Shown here: piece after piece, positions 1 to 7,112 of the stretch
Layout of the letters: each line of letters starts with the position of its first letter
How positions within the stretch are numbered: the stretch's first letter is position 1
Source of the DNA: JAZNOQ01 sp045589215
Lineage (GTDB): Bacteria > Bacillota > Clostridia > Oscillospirales > CAG-272
Reading direction: 5' to 3'
Assembly (NCBI GenBank): GCA_045589215.1
Contig: JAZNOQ010000129.1
Span: 1 to 11,758, forward strand
Length of the DNA: 11,758 nucleotides
Notes under the pieces: model-generated
What the model saw: only the letters and a program-made list of their open reading frames with translations
Told to the model about the DNA's origin: nothing
Database searches by the model: none
Made by a program: the position numbers and the translations under genes

Positions 1-519
1 GTCTGCATCGCAAGCGTTGCTGTAAACGTGATCCGCGGGCGTTCTGCCTGCTCCGCATACGTTACAGTCTGCGTCACAGTTATTGTCATACTCGTGATCC
101 GCGGGCGTTCTGCCTGCTCCACATACGTTACAATCTGCGTCACAGTTATTGTCATACTCGTGATCTGCGGGTGTTCTCGTCGCTCCACATACGTTACAGT
201 CTGCGTCGCAAGCGTTGTCGAACTTGTGCGTTTCCTTTGAGTCAGGCTGCTCGGCACCACAGACCGAGCACTCCGTCCAGTGATGGGTAGGATCATTATT
301 CACGGTTACCGTGTAATCGTGATCCGCGGGCGTTCTCGTCGCTCCACACTCGTTACAGTCTGCGTCGCAAGCGTTGCTGTAAACGTGGTCTGCGGGAAAT
401 CTCTTCGCTTCGCAAACGTTACAGTCTACGTCGCACGCGTTCGTATAAACGTGATCTGCGGGCGTTCTGTCAACTCCGCACTCGTTACAGGTTGCATCGC
501 AGGCGTTCGTAAACACGTG
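1..519 (-). repeat. 66-bp cysteine-rich coding repeats (7 copies, last one cut)
   Basis: In reading order, copies lie at 454-519, 388-453, 322-387, 163-228, 97-162, 31-96 and 1-30 (truncated). Each encodes 22 residues: a HVYSNACDADCN-type start, then x-Cys, three variable residues and RTPAD. Each full copy has Cys at repeat positions 7, 11 and 14 (C-x3-C-x2-C) and a leading His. A different 31-residue insert at 229-321, containing HHWTECSVCGAE and DSKET, separates copies 3 and 4. Copies at 97-162 and 31-96 differ at only two bases, both silent, so that duplication is recent. The Cys/His spacing could bind metal (inference). Similar repeats occur at the ends of clostridial surface proteins, as far as I recall. 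Confidence 0.9.
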
Positions 520-3342
520 CGTTACCTCTGCTCCCTCGTACGGCGTGCCGCAGTACTTACAAGCCGTGTTGTTGTGTGCCGAGAAATCGTGGTGTTCGTC
601 GTCACACATCACCGCTTCCATTGCTCTCTGAATGTAGGGCGTGATGATATCATAGCCCGCCATGTTCGGGTGCGTTCCGTCGTGAATATACTTACGGGTA
701 TCTGCATCAATTTCAAGCGCAATCTTCAGCTCTTCATCCTCATAAAGATCAATGAAGTGTACGCCGTACAGCTCGCACAGCTCCTCTGCCTTTGCAAACC
801 ATTCGCCGAGTTGGTCGCGCTGTTTCGAGATCGCGTTTTTGCCCGAGAGCTTGTAGTTTGCAATGAAGAAGAAGGTCGCATCGGGCCAATTCTCCTGAAC
901 ACTCTCAAAGAGCAGCTGGAGACCGCCGAGGTAAGTGTCTCGGATGCCGTCCACGTTGAGATCGTCAACCGTCAGATCCTTCGAGCGGATCTCGCCGAGC
1001 AGCGTTGCGTTATTGCCTGCGTCGTTTACGCCGCCCTGCATAACGACAATGTCAAACTGCTTATCCTTTACACCATCCTGCTGATTCCAGATCCAATTTC
1101 CTTTCTGATCCGCAATGGCATCAGCATTATACTTGATCGTTGCACCGCCGTTCGACTTATTCGTCGAGATCATGCCGGTCGAAGCAGCAATACCGCCTCC
1201 CCAGCTTGCCCAATAGTTGGGATCGTCGAAATAGCTCTTTGCGTCCTGCGTGCCTGCGCTGATCGAGTCGCCGACGAAAAGCCCCGTAAGTCCGTTCAGC
1301 GGGCTATCGTAATCACGGGATGCCTCTACCTCAGCGAGCTTCGCGTCAATGTCAAACATTTCCTTCCACATCTCGCCCGTGAACAGCTCGTTGACCGTCA
1401 TCAGGGAGATGCCTTCCTCGTAGAGCGAAGATCCGATCGTAACGGCTACCTTCGTAGCGTTCTCGGGTACGCGCACCGCATAGATTCCGAAGCCCTTACC
1501 CAGATCCTCGATGAGAACGGAGGTTCCGGCGGAAGTGCCCTTGTTGGTTGCATAAACTATGCTATACGGATTAACCTCGCTGTCATACCAAACGGAAAGC
1601 ATATAGGTATCTCTCACCGCATAGCTATTTGTCACAACGTAAATTACGTCGCCGACCTTCAGGTCGTTTTCGCCCGTACCGATGTTCCAAACGCGGCTAC
1701 GGTCACGGTCTACGGCACCCGTGTGGAGCTTAAAGGCATTGTTTTCGTCGGTTGTGTAGGGGAACTTATCCGTCGGATGGCCGTCATTCTTATCGAACCA
1801 GTTCTTACTTATCGAGGAAACCGGGTCACCCACCAAATGCTCCAGACTGATACCCTTCGCATCCATGTATTCAAAGTACTCTTCTGCGGAGAACGCATAA
1901 TTCTCCGTGATCAGCGTGCATTCCTTAAAGATCTCGGGAACCGACAGACGAATCCGGTTAACGTTACTCGGCACCTTGTAGGAATAGATCTTGGCACCGT
2001 TCAGGATCGTTTCACCCTCGATCATAAGCGAGGAATTATCACTACCGATTTTTCCGACCTTAGCAGCGGTTTCGGTTTCCGCATCATAATTATAGCTATA
2101 ACCGAGCCATCCGCGCGCATCGTAAAACATAGGACCGATCGTGATCGTAGAGCCGGGGATCACCTCGATGGGCTCGGTGGTATAGTACGCACCGTAGCCA
2201 ATGCTTTGGTTAAATGCTCCATAGTCGGAAGCCACGTGACCGTGATGGAGATTTTCCGATCGATGAAACAGGTTTTCCTGATCGGCAATGTTACGACCAA
2301 GGAACTTATAGTACATCTTTTTATCGAAGCGCAGATTCTTCGTTATGAGCATTTGTTCGGGAGCGATTACCTCTTTCCTGACCATTATAGAGAACTGCGT
2401 TACGTATTCCGGCACTCTGTAGGCAAAGATTCCCGTTCCGTCACCGAGATCCTCGCAAAGGATCATATCCTCTGCTTTACCGTTTTTTCTACCCGAATCA
2501 CCAAAGAGAATGTCATTGAGCACCCATCCGTTCGGGTCCGAAATTTGATTGGGGGCAATGAAATAAAATACATCACCGACGTCAAAATCACCAACGCCAT
2601 CAACCGATTTCGTAAACGTGCGGTAGCAATAAGCCGTATTTTCTGTCGGAACGCCATTCTTCATATAAGCGTTATCGCCGGTAATCTCAAAAATATTTGC
2701 ACCCGTGAGTGCGGTCTTCGGGTCCTCGAAAGTTGCAACTTCGTGTACGAAGCTTACATCAAGACCTTTTACCTTTTTCATATATTCGAAGTATTCATCA
2801 CTCGTGAACGGATAGTTCTTCGTAATCAGAACTCTGGGTGTCTTCACCCCATTATCAATCTGATATACAACATCCTGCGGGAACACGATGCGAATTTTTT
2901 TTACAGATCCGTCCTCGGGAGCCGTATAAGTGTAGATCTTCATATTATTGAAGATCGTACCCGTTACTTCAGTGTCAATTCTTGAGGAGTAAATTCTGTA
3001 TTTCGCGTTTTCGGAATTACCTGCAGTCGCATAAACCCAAATCGATTCGTCATGGAAATTTTCGGGGAACGGTCCGAACGTGATCTTGTCACCCTTCTCC
3101 ACTACAATATCTCCCGTATGGTGATAATAGTAGGTATAATGGTTGCCAGAATCCGCTTTTATTCTACCGGAGCTTTCCATTTGCAGGTATCTATCATACC
3201 CCAAAGCGGTATCGTAGAGATTCTTAAAATTGAATTCACTCTCAGCTCCCGTGCCCTCCTCCGCATTCAGCGGCAGGATCGCGCTCGGCAGGAGCATTGC
3301 GCAGATCAAAAGCAAGGACAAAAGCCTTTTAGCATTTTTCAT
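1..3342 (-). CDS. Secreted multimodular SGNH/GDSL-type hydrolase with Cys-rich repeats (3' end outside window)
   Basis: The frame is open from the ATG at 3342 to the left edge (1114 codons, no stop seen). An AAAGGAGG ribosome site lies 6-7 nt upstream of the start. Residues 1-27 are a typical signal peptide (MKNAKR, a Leu-rich core, then LNA before EE), so the protein should be exported. Residues ~35-663 hold four modules in A-B-A-B order. Residues ~684-900 are an SGNH hydrolase domain: block I VGDSISAG (Ser693 nucleophile), a Gly-rich SWGGG at 713-717 as a block II candidate, block III GGVND (Asn773) and block V DGTHPN (Asp888, His891). Such domains are esterases, lipases or carbohydrate deacetylases. 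Residues 942 onward are Cys-rich repeats. No cell-wall anchor, dockerin or SLH domain is visible, but the C-terminus is missing. The substrate is unknown; polysaccharide or peptidoglycan deacetylation is only a guess. It is transcribed apart from glyA, with its own promoter. Confidence 0.88.
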   Translation of the reverse strand, partial: MKNAKRLLSLLLICAMLLPSAILPLNAEEGTGAESEFNFKNLYDTALGYDRYLQMESSGRIKADSGNHYTYYYHHTGDIVVEKGDKITFGPFPENFHDESIWVYATAGNSENAKYRIYSSRIDTEVTGTIFNNMKIYTYTAPEDGSVKKIRIVFPQDVVYQIDNGVKTPRVLITKNYPFTSDEYFEYMKKVKGLDVSFVHEVATFEDPKTALTGANIFEITGDNAYMKNGVPTENTAYCYRTFTKSVDGVGDFDVGDVFYFIAPNQISDPNGWVLNDILFGDSGRKNGKAEDMILCEDLGDGTGIFAYRVPEYVTQFSIMVRKEVIAPEQMLITKNLRFDKKMYYKFLGRNIADQENLFHRSENLHHGHVASDYGAFNQSIGYGAYYTTEPIEVIPGSTITIGPMFYDARGWLGYSYNYDAETETAAKVGKIGSDNSSLMIEGETILNGAKIYSYKVPSNVNRIRLSVPEIFKECTLITENYAFSAEEYFEYMDAKGISLEHLVGDPVSSISKNWFDKNDGHPTDKFPYTTDENNAFKLHTGAVDRDRSRVWNIGTGENDLKVGDVIYVVTNSYAVRDTYMLSVWYDSEVNPYSIVYATNKGTSAGTSVLIEDLGKGFGIYAVRVPENATKVAVTIGSSLYEEGISLMTVNELFTGEMWKEMFDIDAKLAEVEASRDYDSPLNGLTGLFVGDSISAGTQDAKSYFDDPNYWASWGGGIAASTGMISTNKSNGGATIKYNADAIADQKGNWIWNQQDGVKDKQFDIVVMQGGVNDAGNNATLLGEIRSKDLTVDDLNVDGIRDTYLGGLQLLFESVQENWPDATFFFIANYKLSGKNAISKQRDQLGEWFAKAEELCELYGVHFIDLYEDEELKIALEIDADTRKYIHDGTHPNMAGYDIITPYIQRAMEAVMCDDEHHDFSAHNNTACKYCGTPYEGAEVTHVFTNACDATCNECGVDRTPADHVYTNACDVDCNVCEAKRFPADHVYSNACDADCNECGATRTPADHDYTVTVNNDPTHHWTECSVCGAEQPDSKETHKFDNACDADCNVCGATRTPADHEYDNNCDADCNVCGAGRTPADHEYDNNCDADCNVCGAGRTPADHVYSNACDAD
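643..1293 (-). other. SGNH hydrolase domain within the surface protein
   Basis: Encodes residues ~684-900. The catalytic set is complete: Ser693 in GDSI, Asn773 in GGVND, and Asp888/His891 in DGTH. A Gly-rich stretch at 713-717 is a candidate for the block II oxyanion glycine. The hydrophobic strand before the nucleophile (LTGLFVGDS), the strand before GGVND (FDIVVMQ) and the strand FFFIANY fit the flavodoxin-like SGNH fold. The short hydrophobic-acidic stretch HFIDLYED before the Asp/His block is also typical. The assignment to the superfamily is firm; the subfamily is not resolved. Confidence 0.88.
1354..3240 (-). repeat. Four degenerate protein modules in A-B-A-B order
   Basis: Residues ~35-663 contain four modules of roughly 140-165 residues. 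Each ends in a related motif: LITKNYPFTSDEYFEYM (172-188), LITKNLRFDKKMYYKFL (332-348), LITENYAFSAEEYFEYM (477-493) and LMTVNELFTGEMWKEMF (647-663). Modules 1 and 3 share GDKITFGPF/GSTITIGPM and KIYTYTAPED/KIYSYKVPSN. Modules 2 and 4 share VGDVFYFIAP/VGDVIYVVTN and EDLGDGTGIFAYRVPE/EDLGKGFGIYAVRVPE. The pattern implies duplication of an A+B pair. Alternating hydrophobic strands suggest beta-sandwich folds, perhaps glycan binding or spacing (inference). I do not recognise a named family. Confidence 0.75.
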
Positions 3343-3382
3343 AAAACCCTCCTTTGAATTCATAAAAGTTTGTTCAATATGT

Positions 3383-3411
3383 ATTATAACAAATATAATC
3401 GATTCCCGCAA
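3383..3411 (-). promoter_or_regulatory. Promoter of the surface hydrolase gene
   Basis: On the minus strand a perfect -10 TATAAT (3383-3388) is preceded by 17 bp and a weak -35 TTGCGG (3406-3411). The start of transcription should fall near 3376, about 35 nt before the ATG at 3342. The promoter lies downstream of the glyA terminator, so the gene is likely an independent unit. Confidence 0.7.
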
Positions 3412-3470
3412 GCACAGATTCGGTCATTTTTAGCACGATTCGATCATTTTTTGGGGTTTTTAGACAATTC

Positions 3471-3506
3471 AAAAAAGGGCTCTCCCACAAAAGTGTGGAA
3501 AAGCCC
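3471..3506 (-). terminator. Intrinsic terminator of glyA
   Basis: The minus-strand transcript forms a 13-bp stem (arms 3494-3506 and 3477-3489) with a 4-nt loop, followed by a run of six U (3471-3476). Two pairs are U-G wobbles on this strand but would be A-C mismatches on the other, so it works for the glyA direction. It begins 22 nt past the glyA stop. Confidence 0.88.
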
Positions 3507-3528
3507 CTTTTATTTCAGCTTCGTCAGA

Positions 3529-4716
3529 TCAAAGGCTCATACCCTTGATGATCTCGTCGATCTTATGCGCCGCCTTCACAAAATCCTCGGCGGTGTAGCC
3601 CTTCGTGGTCATTGCCGCAGTACCGATACGCAGACCGCTCGCCTCCTTCGGAGAACGCTTCTCGTTCGGAACGCAGTTCTTGTTCGCGGTGATACCGTGA
3701 CGGTCAAGCTCCTCCTGAAGCATCTTACCCGTCAGAGTCGGATGCGTCTTCGAAAGGTCGAGCAGGAAGAGGTGGTTATCGGTTCCGCCCGTAACGACGT
3801 CGTAGCCCATCGCGAGGAACTCGTCGCACATAGCCTTACAGTTCTTTACAACGTTTGCGGCATAGGTCGCAAACTCGGGCTCCGAGGCTTCCTCTGCGGC
3901 GACCGCCTTGCCCGCGATCACGTGCATCAGGGAGCCGCCCTGCGAGCACGGGAATACCGCGCTGTCCACCTTCTTTGCAAGCTCGGGACGGCAGAAGATG
4001 AGGCCGCCGCGAGGACCGCGCAGGGTCTTGTGCGTCGTGGTGGTGATGATATCGGCAAGTCCGAAGGGCGTGGGATGCACGCCGCCTGCAACAAGACCTG
4101 CGATGTGTGCCATATCTACCATAAAGTAAGGATGGCAGGTCGTCGACGCATCGATGATCTTACGGATGCGGTCGAATTCGATCACACGCGCGTATGCGGA
4201 TGCACCCGCAAGAACGAGGTCGGGCTTATATTCCTCGACCTTTCTTTCAAGGTCATCGTAGTCGATGTAGCCGTTATCGGTCACACCGTAGAATACCATA
4301 TTGAACATCTTGCCGCTGAAGTTGACCGACGAGCCGTGCGTCAGGTGGCCGCCGTTGTCAAGCGACATCGAAAGAATGGTCGCACCGGGCTTCAGAACGC
4401 TCATGTAAGCCGCGAAATTCGCCTGCGAGCCTGCGTGAGGCTGTACGTTGACGTGGTAATCGGTCTTGAATACCTCGCGCCATTTATCACAGCAGTACTG
4501 CTCAAGCTCATCGTAATTTTCACAACCGCCGTAATATCTGCCGCGATTGCCCGTGCGCTCCATATCGGGATAGCCCTCGGTGTACTTGTTGGTGAGGACC
4601 GAACCGACGGCACGTCTAACATTCTCACTGACGAAGTTCTCGGATGCGATCAGCTCGATCGTCTCGTTCTGCCGCTTCTCCTCTTTTGCGATGATCTCAA
4701 AGACCTTACTACTCAT
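3529..4716 (-). CDS. glyA: Serine hydroxymethyltransferase
   Basis: PLP-dependent cytosolic enzyme that interconverts serine + tetrahydrofolate and glycine + 5,10-methylene-THF, supplying one-carbon units. It has 395 residues; the usual bacterial length is about 410-420, and the shortfall is at the C-terminus, which ends soon after the conserved RIGTAAMTTKGY region. Diagnostic motifs are IELIASENFVS near the N-terminus, YYGGCE, VQPHAGSQAN, DMAHIAGLVAGG and TTTTHKTLRGPRGG, in which Lys230 is the Schiff-base lysine. TGGTDNHLFLLDL and NKNCVPNE are also family hallmarks. The start at 4716 has a GAAGGAGAA ribosome site. Between EGYP and RYYGG there are about eight extra residues (DMERTGNR, 51-58) compared with the usual EGYPGKRYYGG. 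It is flanked by its own promoter and terminator, so it is probably monocistronic. Confidence 0.97.
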   Translation of the reverse strand: MSSKVFEIIAKEEKRQNETIELIASENFVSENVRRAVGSVLTNKYTEGYPDMERTGNRGRYYGGCENYDELEQYCCDKWREVFKTDYHVNVQPHAGSQANFAAYMSVLKPGATILSMSLDNGGHLTHGSSVNFSGKMFNMVFYGVTDNGYIDYDDLERKVEEYKPDLVLAGASAYARVIEFDRIRKIIDASTTCHPYFMVDMAHIAGLVAGGVHPTPFGLADIITTTTHKTLRGPRGGLIFCRPELAKKVDSAVFPCSQGGSLMHVIAGKAVAAEEASEPEFATYAANVVKNCKAMCDEFLAMGYDVVTGGTDNHLFLLDLSKTHPTLTGKMLQEELDRHGITANKNCVPNEKRSPKEASGLRIGTAAMTTKGYTAEDFVKAAHKIDEIIKGMSL

Positions 4717-4791
4717 TTGTTTTCTCCTTCGGAAAATTTTTATAAATGCTTTCGGTTTATCGCTTTACTACGGAAAACCAATACATATATT

Positions 4792-4820
4792 ATTTTACCG
4801 CAAAGCGCGCATTTTGTCAA
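4792..4820 (-). promoter_or_regulatory. glyA promoter
   Basis: On the minus strand a perfect -35 TTGACA (4815-4820), a 17-bp spacer and a -10 TAAAAT (4792-4797) form a near-consensus sigma-A promoter. The predicted leader is about 70 nt, too short for a glycine riboswitch or a T-box. Confidence 0.88.
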
Positions 4821-4946
4821 TCCCTATTATGCACAAATCTGTATGAAAAAGCCGCTTTTCGCGTATATATATGTAATAGACCAAACGACGACCGCAGCTT
4901 TATGAAAATTGAGCCGCAGCTTACGCCGTTACGAAGGAGAACTCAA

Positions 4947-7112
4947 ATGAAGGAAATCCATATCGATCCCATCCGCGCGATCTTCAGCGACGAAGGTCCG
5001 CGCTATCGCTCCCCCGCGTCCCCGAATTCGGGCGACACCGTCCGTCTTTCGGTCCGAGTGCCGAAGGGCTGCGCGGAGCGCGTCTTTCTTTCCCTCAAGG
5101 ACGGAAAGAAGGATATCCCGATGTCCCTCGCAGAGCCGTCCGACACGGCACACGGGAGCGAATACTTCGACCGATATGAGACGTCGATCGTCTGTCCCGA
5201 AACGGAGCTTTCCTACCGTTTTCTCATTCACACAAAGGATAAAATCTATCTCTACAACCGCACGGGCGTTTCGCTTCTTCGGGACGGTCTCTCTGCGGTC
5301 TCCCCTGCCGATTTCCGCATCCTGCCCGCCTTTCACGTTCCCGAATGGGCAAAAAATGCGGTGATGTATCAGATCTTCCCCGACCGCTTCTGTAACGGCG
5401 ACGAAACGAATGACGTCACAAGAAACGAATACTACTACACGGGCGGTCACGTGAAAAAAGCGCAGGATTGGAACGAGCCGCCGACGGACACCGACTACCG
5501 ATGCTTCTACGGCGGCGACCTGCGCGGCATTCTCGACAAGCTCGACTATATCCGCTCGCTCGGGGTGGAGGTCATCTATCTGAACCCGATCTTCGTTTCC
5601 CCGTCAAGCCATAAATACGATGCGCAGGACTACGATCACATCGATCCGCACCTCGGTAAGATCCGAGACGACGTCACGCACGAAATGCAGGCGTGGGAAA
5701 CGCACAACGGCTTTGCACCGAAATATATCCGTCGCGTCACGTCAAAGGAAAATCTCGACGGAAGCGACGCGCTTTTTATCCTCCTCACCCGTGAGATCCA
5801 TAAGCGCGGGATGCGGGTGATCCTCGACGGCGTATTCAATCATTGCGGCTCGTTTCACAAATGGATGGACCGCGAGGGCATTTATCGCGGGCGAGAGGGA
5901 TTTCTGTGCGGCGCGTACCATTCGAAGGACAGCCCCTACCGCAGTTATTTCGATTTTAAGGAAGATCCGCGCGACGGCTCTGATCTCTACGAGGGGTGGT
6001 GGGGACACGATACACTCCCGAAGCTCAACTATGAAAGCTCCGAAGCCCTCGTCGAGGAGATCCTCCGTATTGGGGAAAAATGGGTGTCCCCTCCCTACTC
6101 TGCCGACGGATGGCGGCTCGACGTCGCCGCCGATCTCGGGCATTCAACAGAATACAACCACAGCTTCTGGAAAAGGTTTCGCGCACGTGTAAAAGGGGCA
6201 AATCCCGACGCCGTCATCCTTGCGGAGCATTACGGCTCCCCGCGGGACTTTCTCCTCGGAGACGAATGGGACACCGTGATGAATTACGATGCCTTTATGG
6301 AGCCCGTCACCTTCTTCCTCACGGGAATGGAAAAGCACAGCGACGGAATGCGCGAGGATCTCTACCAAAACGGCGACGCATTCTTTTCCCTGATGCTCGA
6401 AAAAATGGCACACCTCCCGAGAGAGTCCCTTCTCTCTGCGATGAATGAGCTATCAAACCACGATCACTCACGTTTTCTCACCCGAACGAGCCGCACGGTC
6501 GGGCGCATTCACACGGTCGGCTCGGAGGCGGCTTCGCAGGGCATCAACAAGGCAGTTTTCCGCGAGGCGGTGACGATCCAGATGACCTGGCAGGGCTCCC
6601 CCACGATCTATTACGCAGATGAAGCGGGGCAGATCGGCTTTACAGATCCCGACTGCCGCCGCACCTATCCGTGGGGACGGGAGGATCTTGGGCTCATCGA
6701 CCTGCACCGCGCGCTCACGTCGCTCCGTCGGCTCTGTCCCGTCCTGAAAAACGGATCGCTGAAGCCGCTCTTTTCGGGCTTCGGACTGATCGCCTACGGA
6801 AGATTTGACGAATACACGGGAGACGGTGCCGTCATCGCAGTCAACAATACGGAGGAAGCACGCGCCCTCACAGTCCCCGTGTGGGAGCTGTCTCTCCCCC
6901 GTACCGTCTCCCTCGAAGAGATCTTCCTCTCGGACAGGCAAGGGATCGTGCTTCCCGAAGCCCTTCTTCCCTCCCTCACACACGACGTGCGGCGCGTACC
7001 GCCCGTCACACACACCGCAGAAAACGGTGTGCTTTCGTTAGAAATGCCCCCCTTATCCTCCGTCATTCTCGTGACTCCGCAAAAAATGAAAGGCAGTGCA
7101 GAAACAAAATGA
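4947..7112 (+). CDS. GH13 alpha-glycosidase, neopullulanase/cyclomaltodextrinase-like
   Basis: 721-residue glycoside hydrolase family 13 enzyme expected to cleave alpha-1,4 (possibly alpha-1,6) bonds in maltodextrins, cyclodextrins or glycogen fragments. There is no signal peptide, so it should be cytoplasmic. Residues ~1-125 form an N-terminal beta domain resembling CBM34, with the barrel starting at NAVMYQIFPDRF. All four GH13 regions are present: DGVFNH (Asp294-His299), GWRLDVAAD (Arg390, nucleophile Asp392), ILAEHYG (acid/base Glu427) and LSNHDHSRF (Asp506). A long insert follows YDAQDYDHIDPHLG, between the HIDPHLG strand and region I. The start at 4947 has AAGGAGA 7 nt upstream; an in-frame ATG at 4902 lacks a ribosome site. 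The last four bases overlap the next gene (ATGA), so translation is probably coupled. Exact specificity cannot be told from sequence. Confidence 0.92.
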   Translation: MKEIHIDPIRAIFSDEGPRYRSPASPNSGDTVRLSVRVPKGCAERVFLSLKDGKKDIPMSLAEPSDTAHGSEYFDRYETSIVCPETELSYRFLIHTKDKIYLYNRTGVSLLRDGLSAVSPADFRILPAFHVPEWAKNAVMYQIFPDRFCNGDETNDVTRNEYYYTGGHVKKAQDWNEPPTDTDYRCFYGGDLRGILDKLDYIRSLGVEVIYLNPIFVSPSSHKYDAQDYDHIDPHLGKIRDDVTHEMQAWETHNGFAPKYIRRVTSKENLDGSDALFILLTREIHKRGMRVILDGVFNHCGSFHKWMDREGIYRGREGFLCGAYHSKDSPYRSYFDFKEDPRDGSDLYEGWWGHDTLPKLNYESSEALVEEILRIGEKWVSPPYSADGWRLDVAADLGHSTEYNHSFWKRFRARVKGANPDAVILAEHYGSPRDFLLGDEWDTVMNYDAFMEPVTFFLTGMEKHSDGMREDLYQNGDAFFSLMLEKMAHLPRESLLSAMNELSNHDHSRFLTRTSRTVGRIHTVGSEAASQGINKAVFREAVTIQMTWQGSPTIYYADEAGQIGFTDPDCRRTYPWGREDLGLIDLHRALTSLRRLCPVLKNGSLKPLFSGFGLIAYGRFDEYTGDGAVIAVNNTEEARALTVPVWELSLPRTVSLEEIFLSDRQGIVLPEALLPSLTHDVRRVPPVTHTAENGVLSLEMPPLSSVILVTPQKMKGSAETK

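Noticed and set aside
1..519. Regular 66-bp periodicity as a possible CRISPR array
   Set aside because: There is no repeat-spacer alternation; the whole unit repeats and is in frame with a protein of conserved Cys residues.
280..2985. 901-codon open frame on the plus strand
   Set aside because: It is antisense to the surface hydrolase gene. Its product has no signal, domain or sensible composition and no ribosome site, whereas the minus frame has a signal peptide, SGNH motifs, repeats, promoter and ribosome site.
4717..4791. Riboswitch or T-box upstream of glyA
   Set aside because: The predicted leader is only about 70 nt, with no T-box motif, paired glycine aptamer or terminator.
3370..4905. 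511-codon open frame on the plus strand over glyA
   Set aside because: It is antisense to a clear serine hydroxymethyltransferase gene and spans its terminator and promoter; the protein looks random.
4821..4930. Plus-strand promoter for the GH13-glgB-ldh operon
   Set aside because: Several AT-rich -10-like hexamers occur (for example near 4864-4877), but none has a convincing -35 at 16-18 bp, so I do not call one.
4902..4946. Earlier in-frame start for the GH13 gene
   Set aside because: The ATG at 4902 lacks a ribosome site, while the ATG at 4947 has AAGGAGA at proper spacing.
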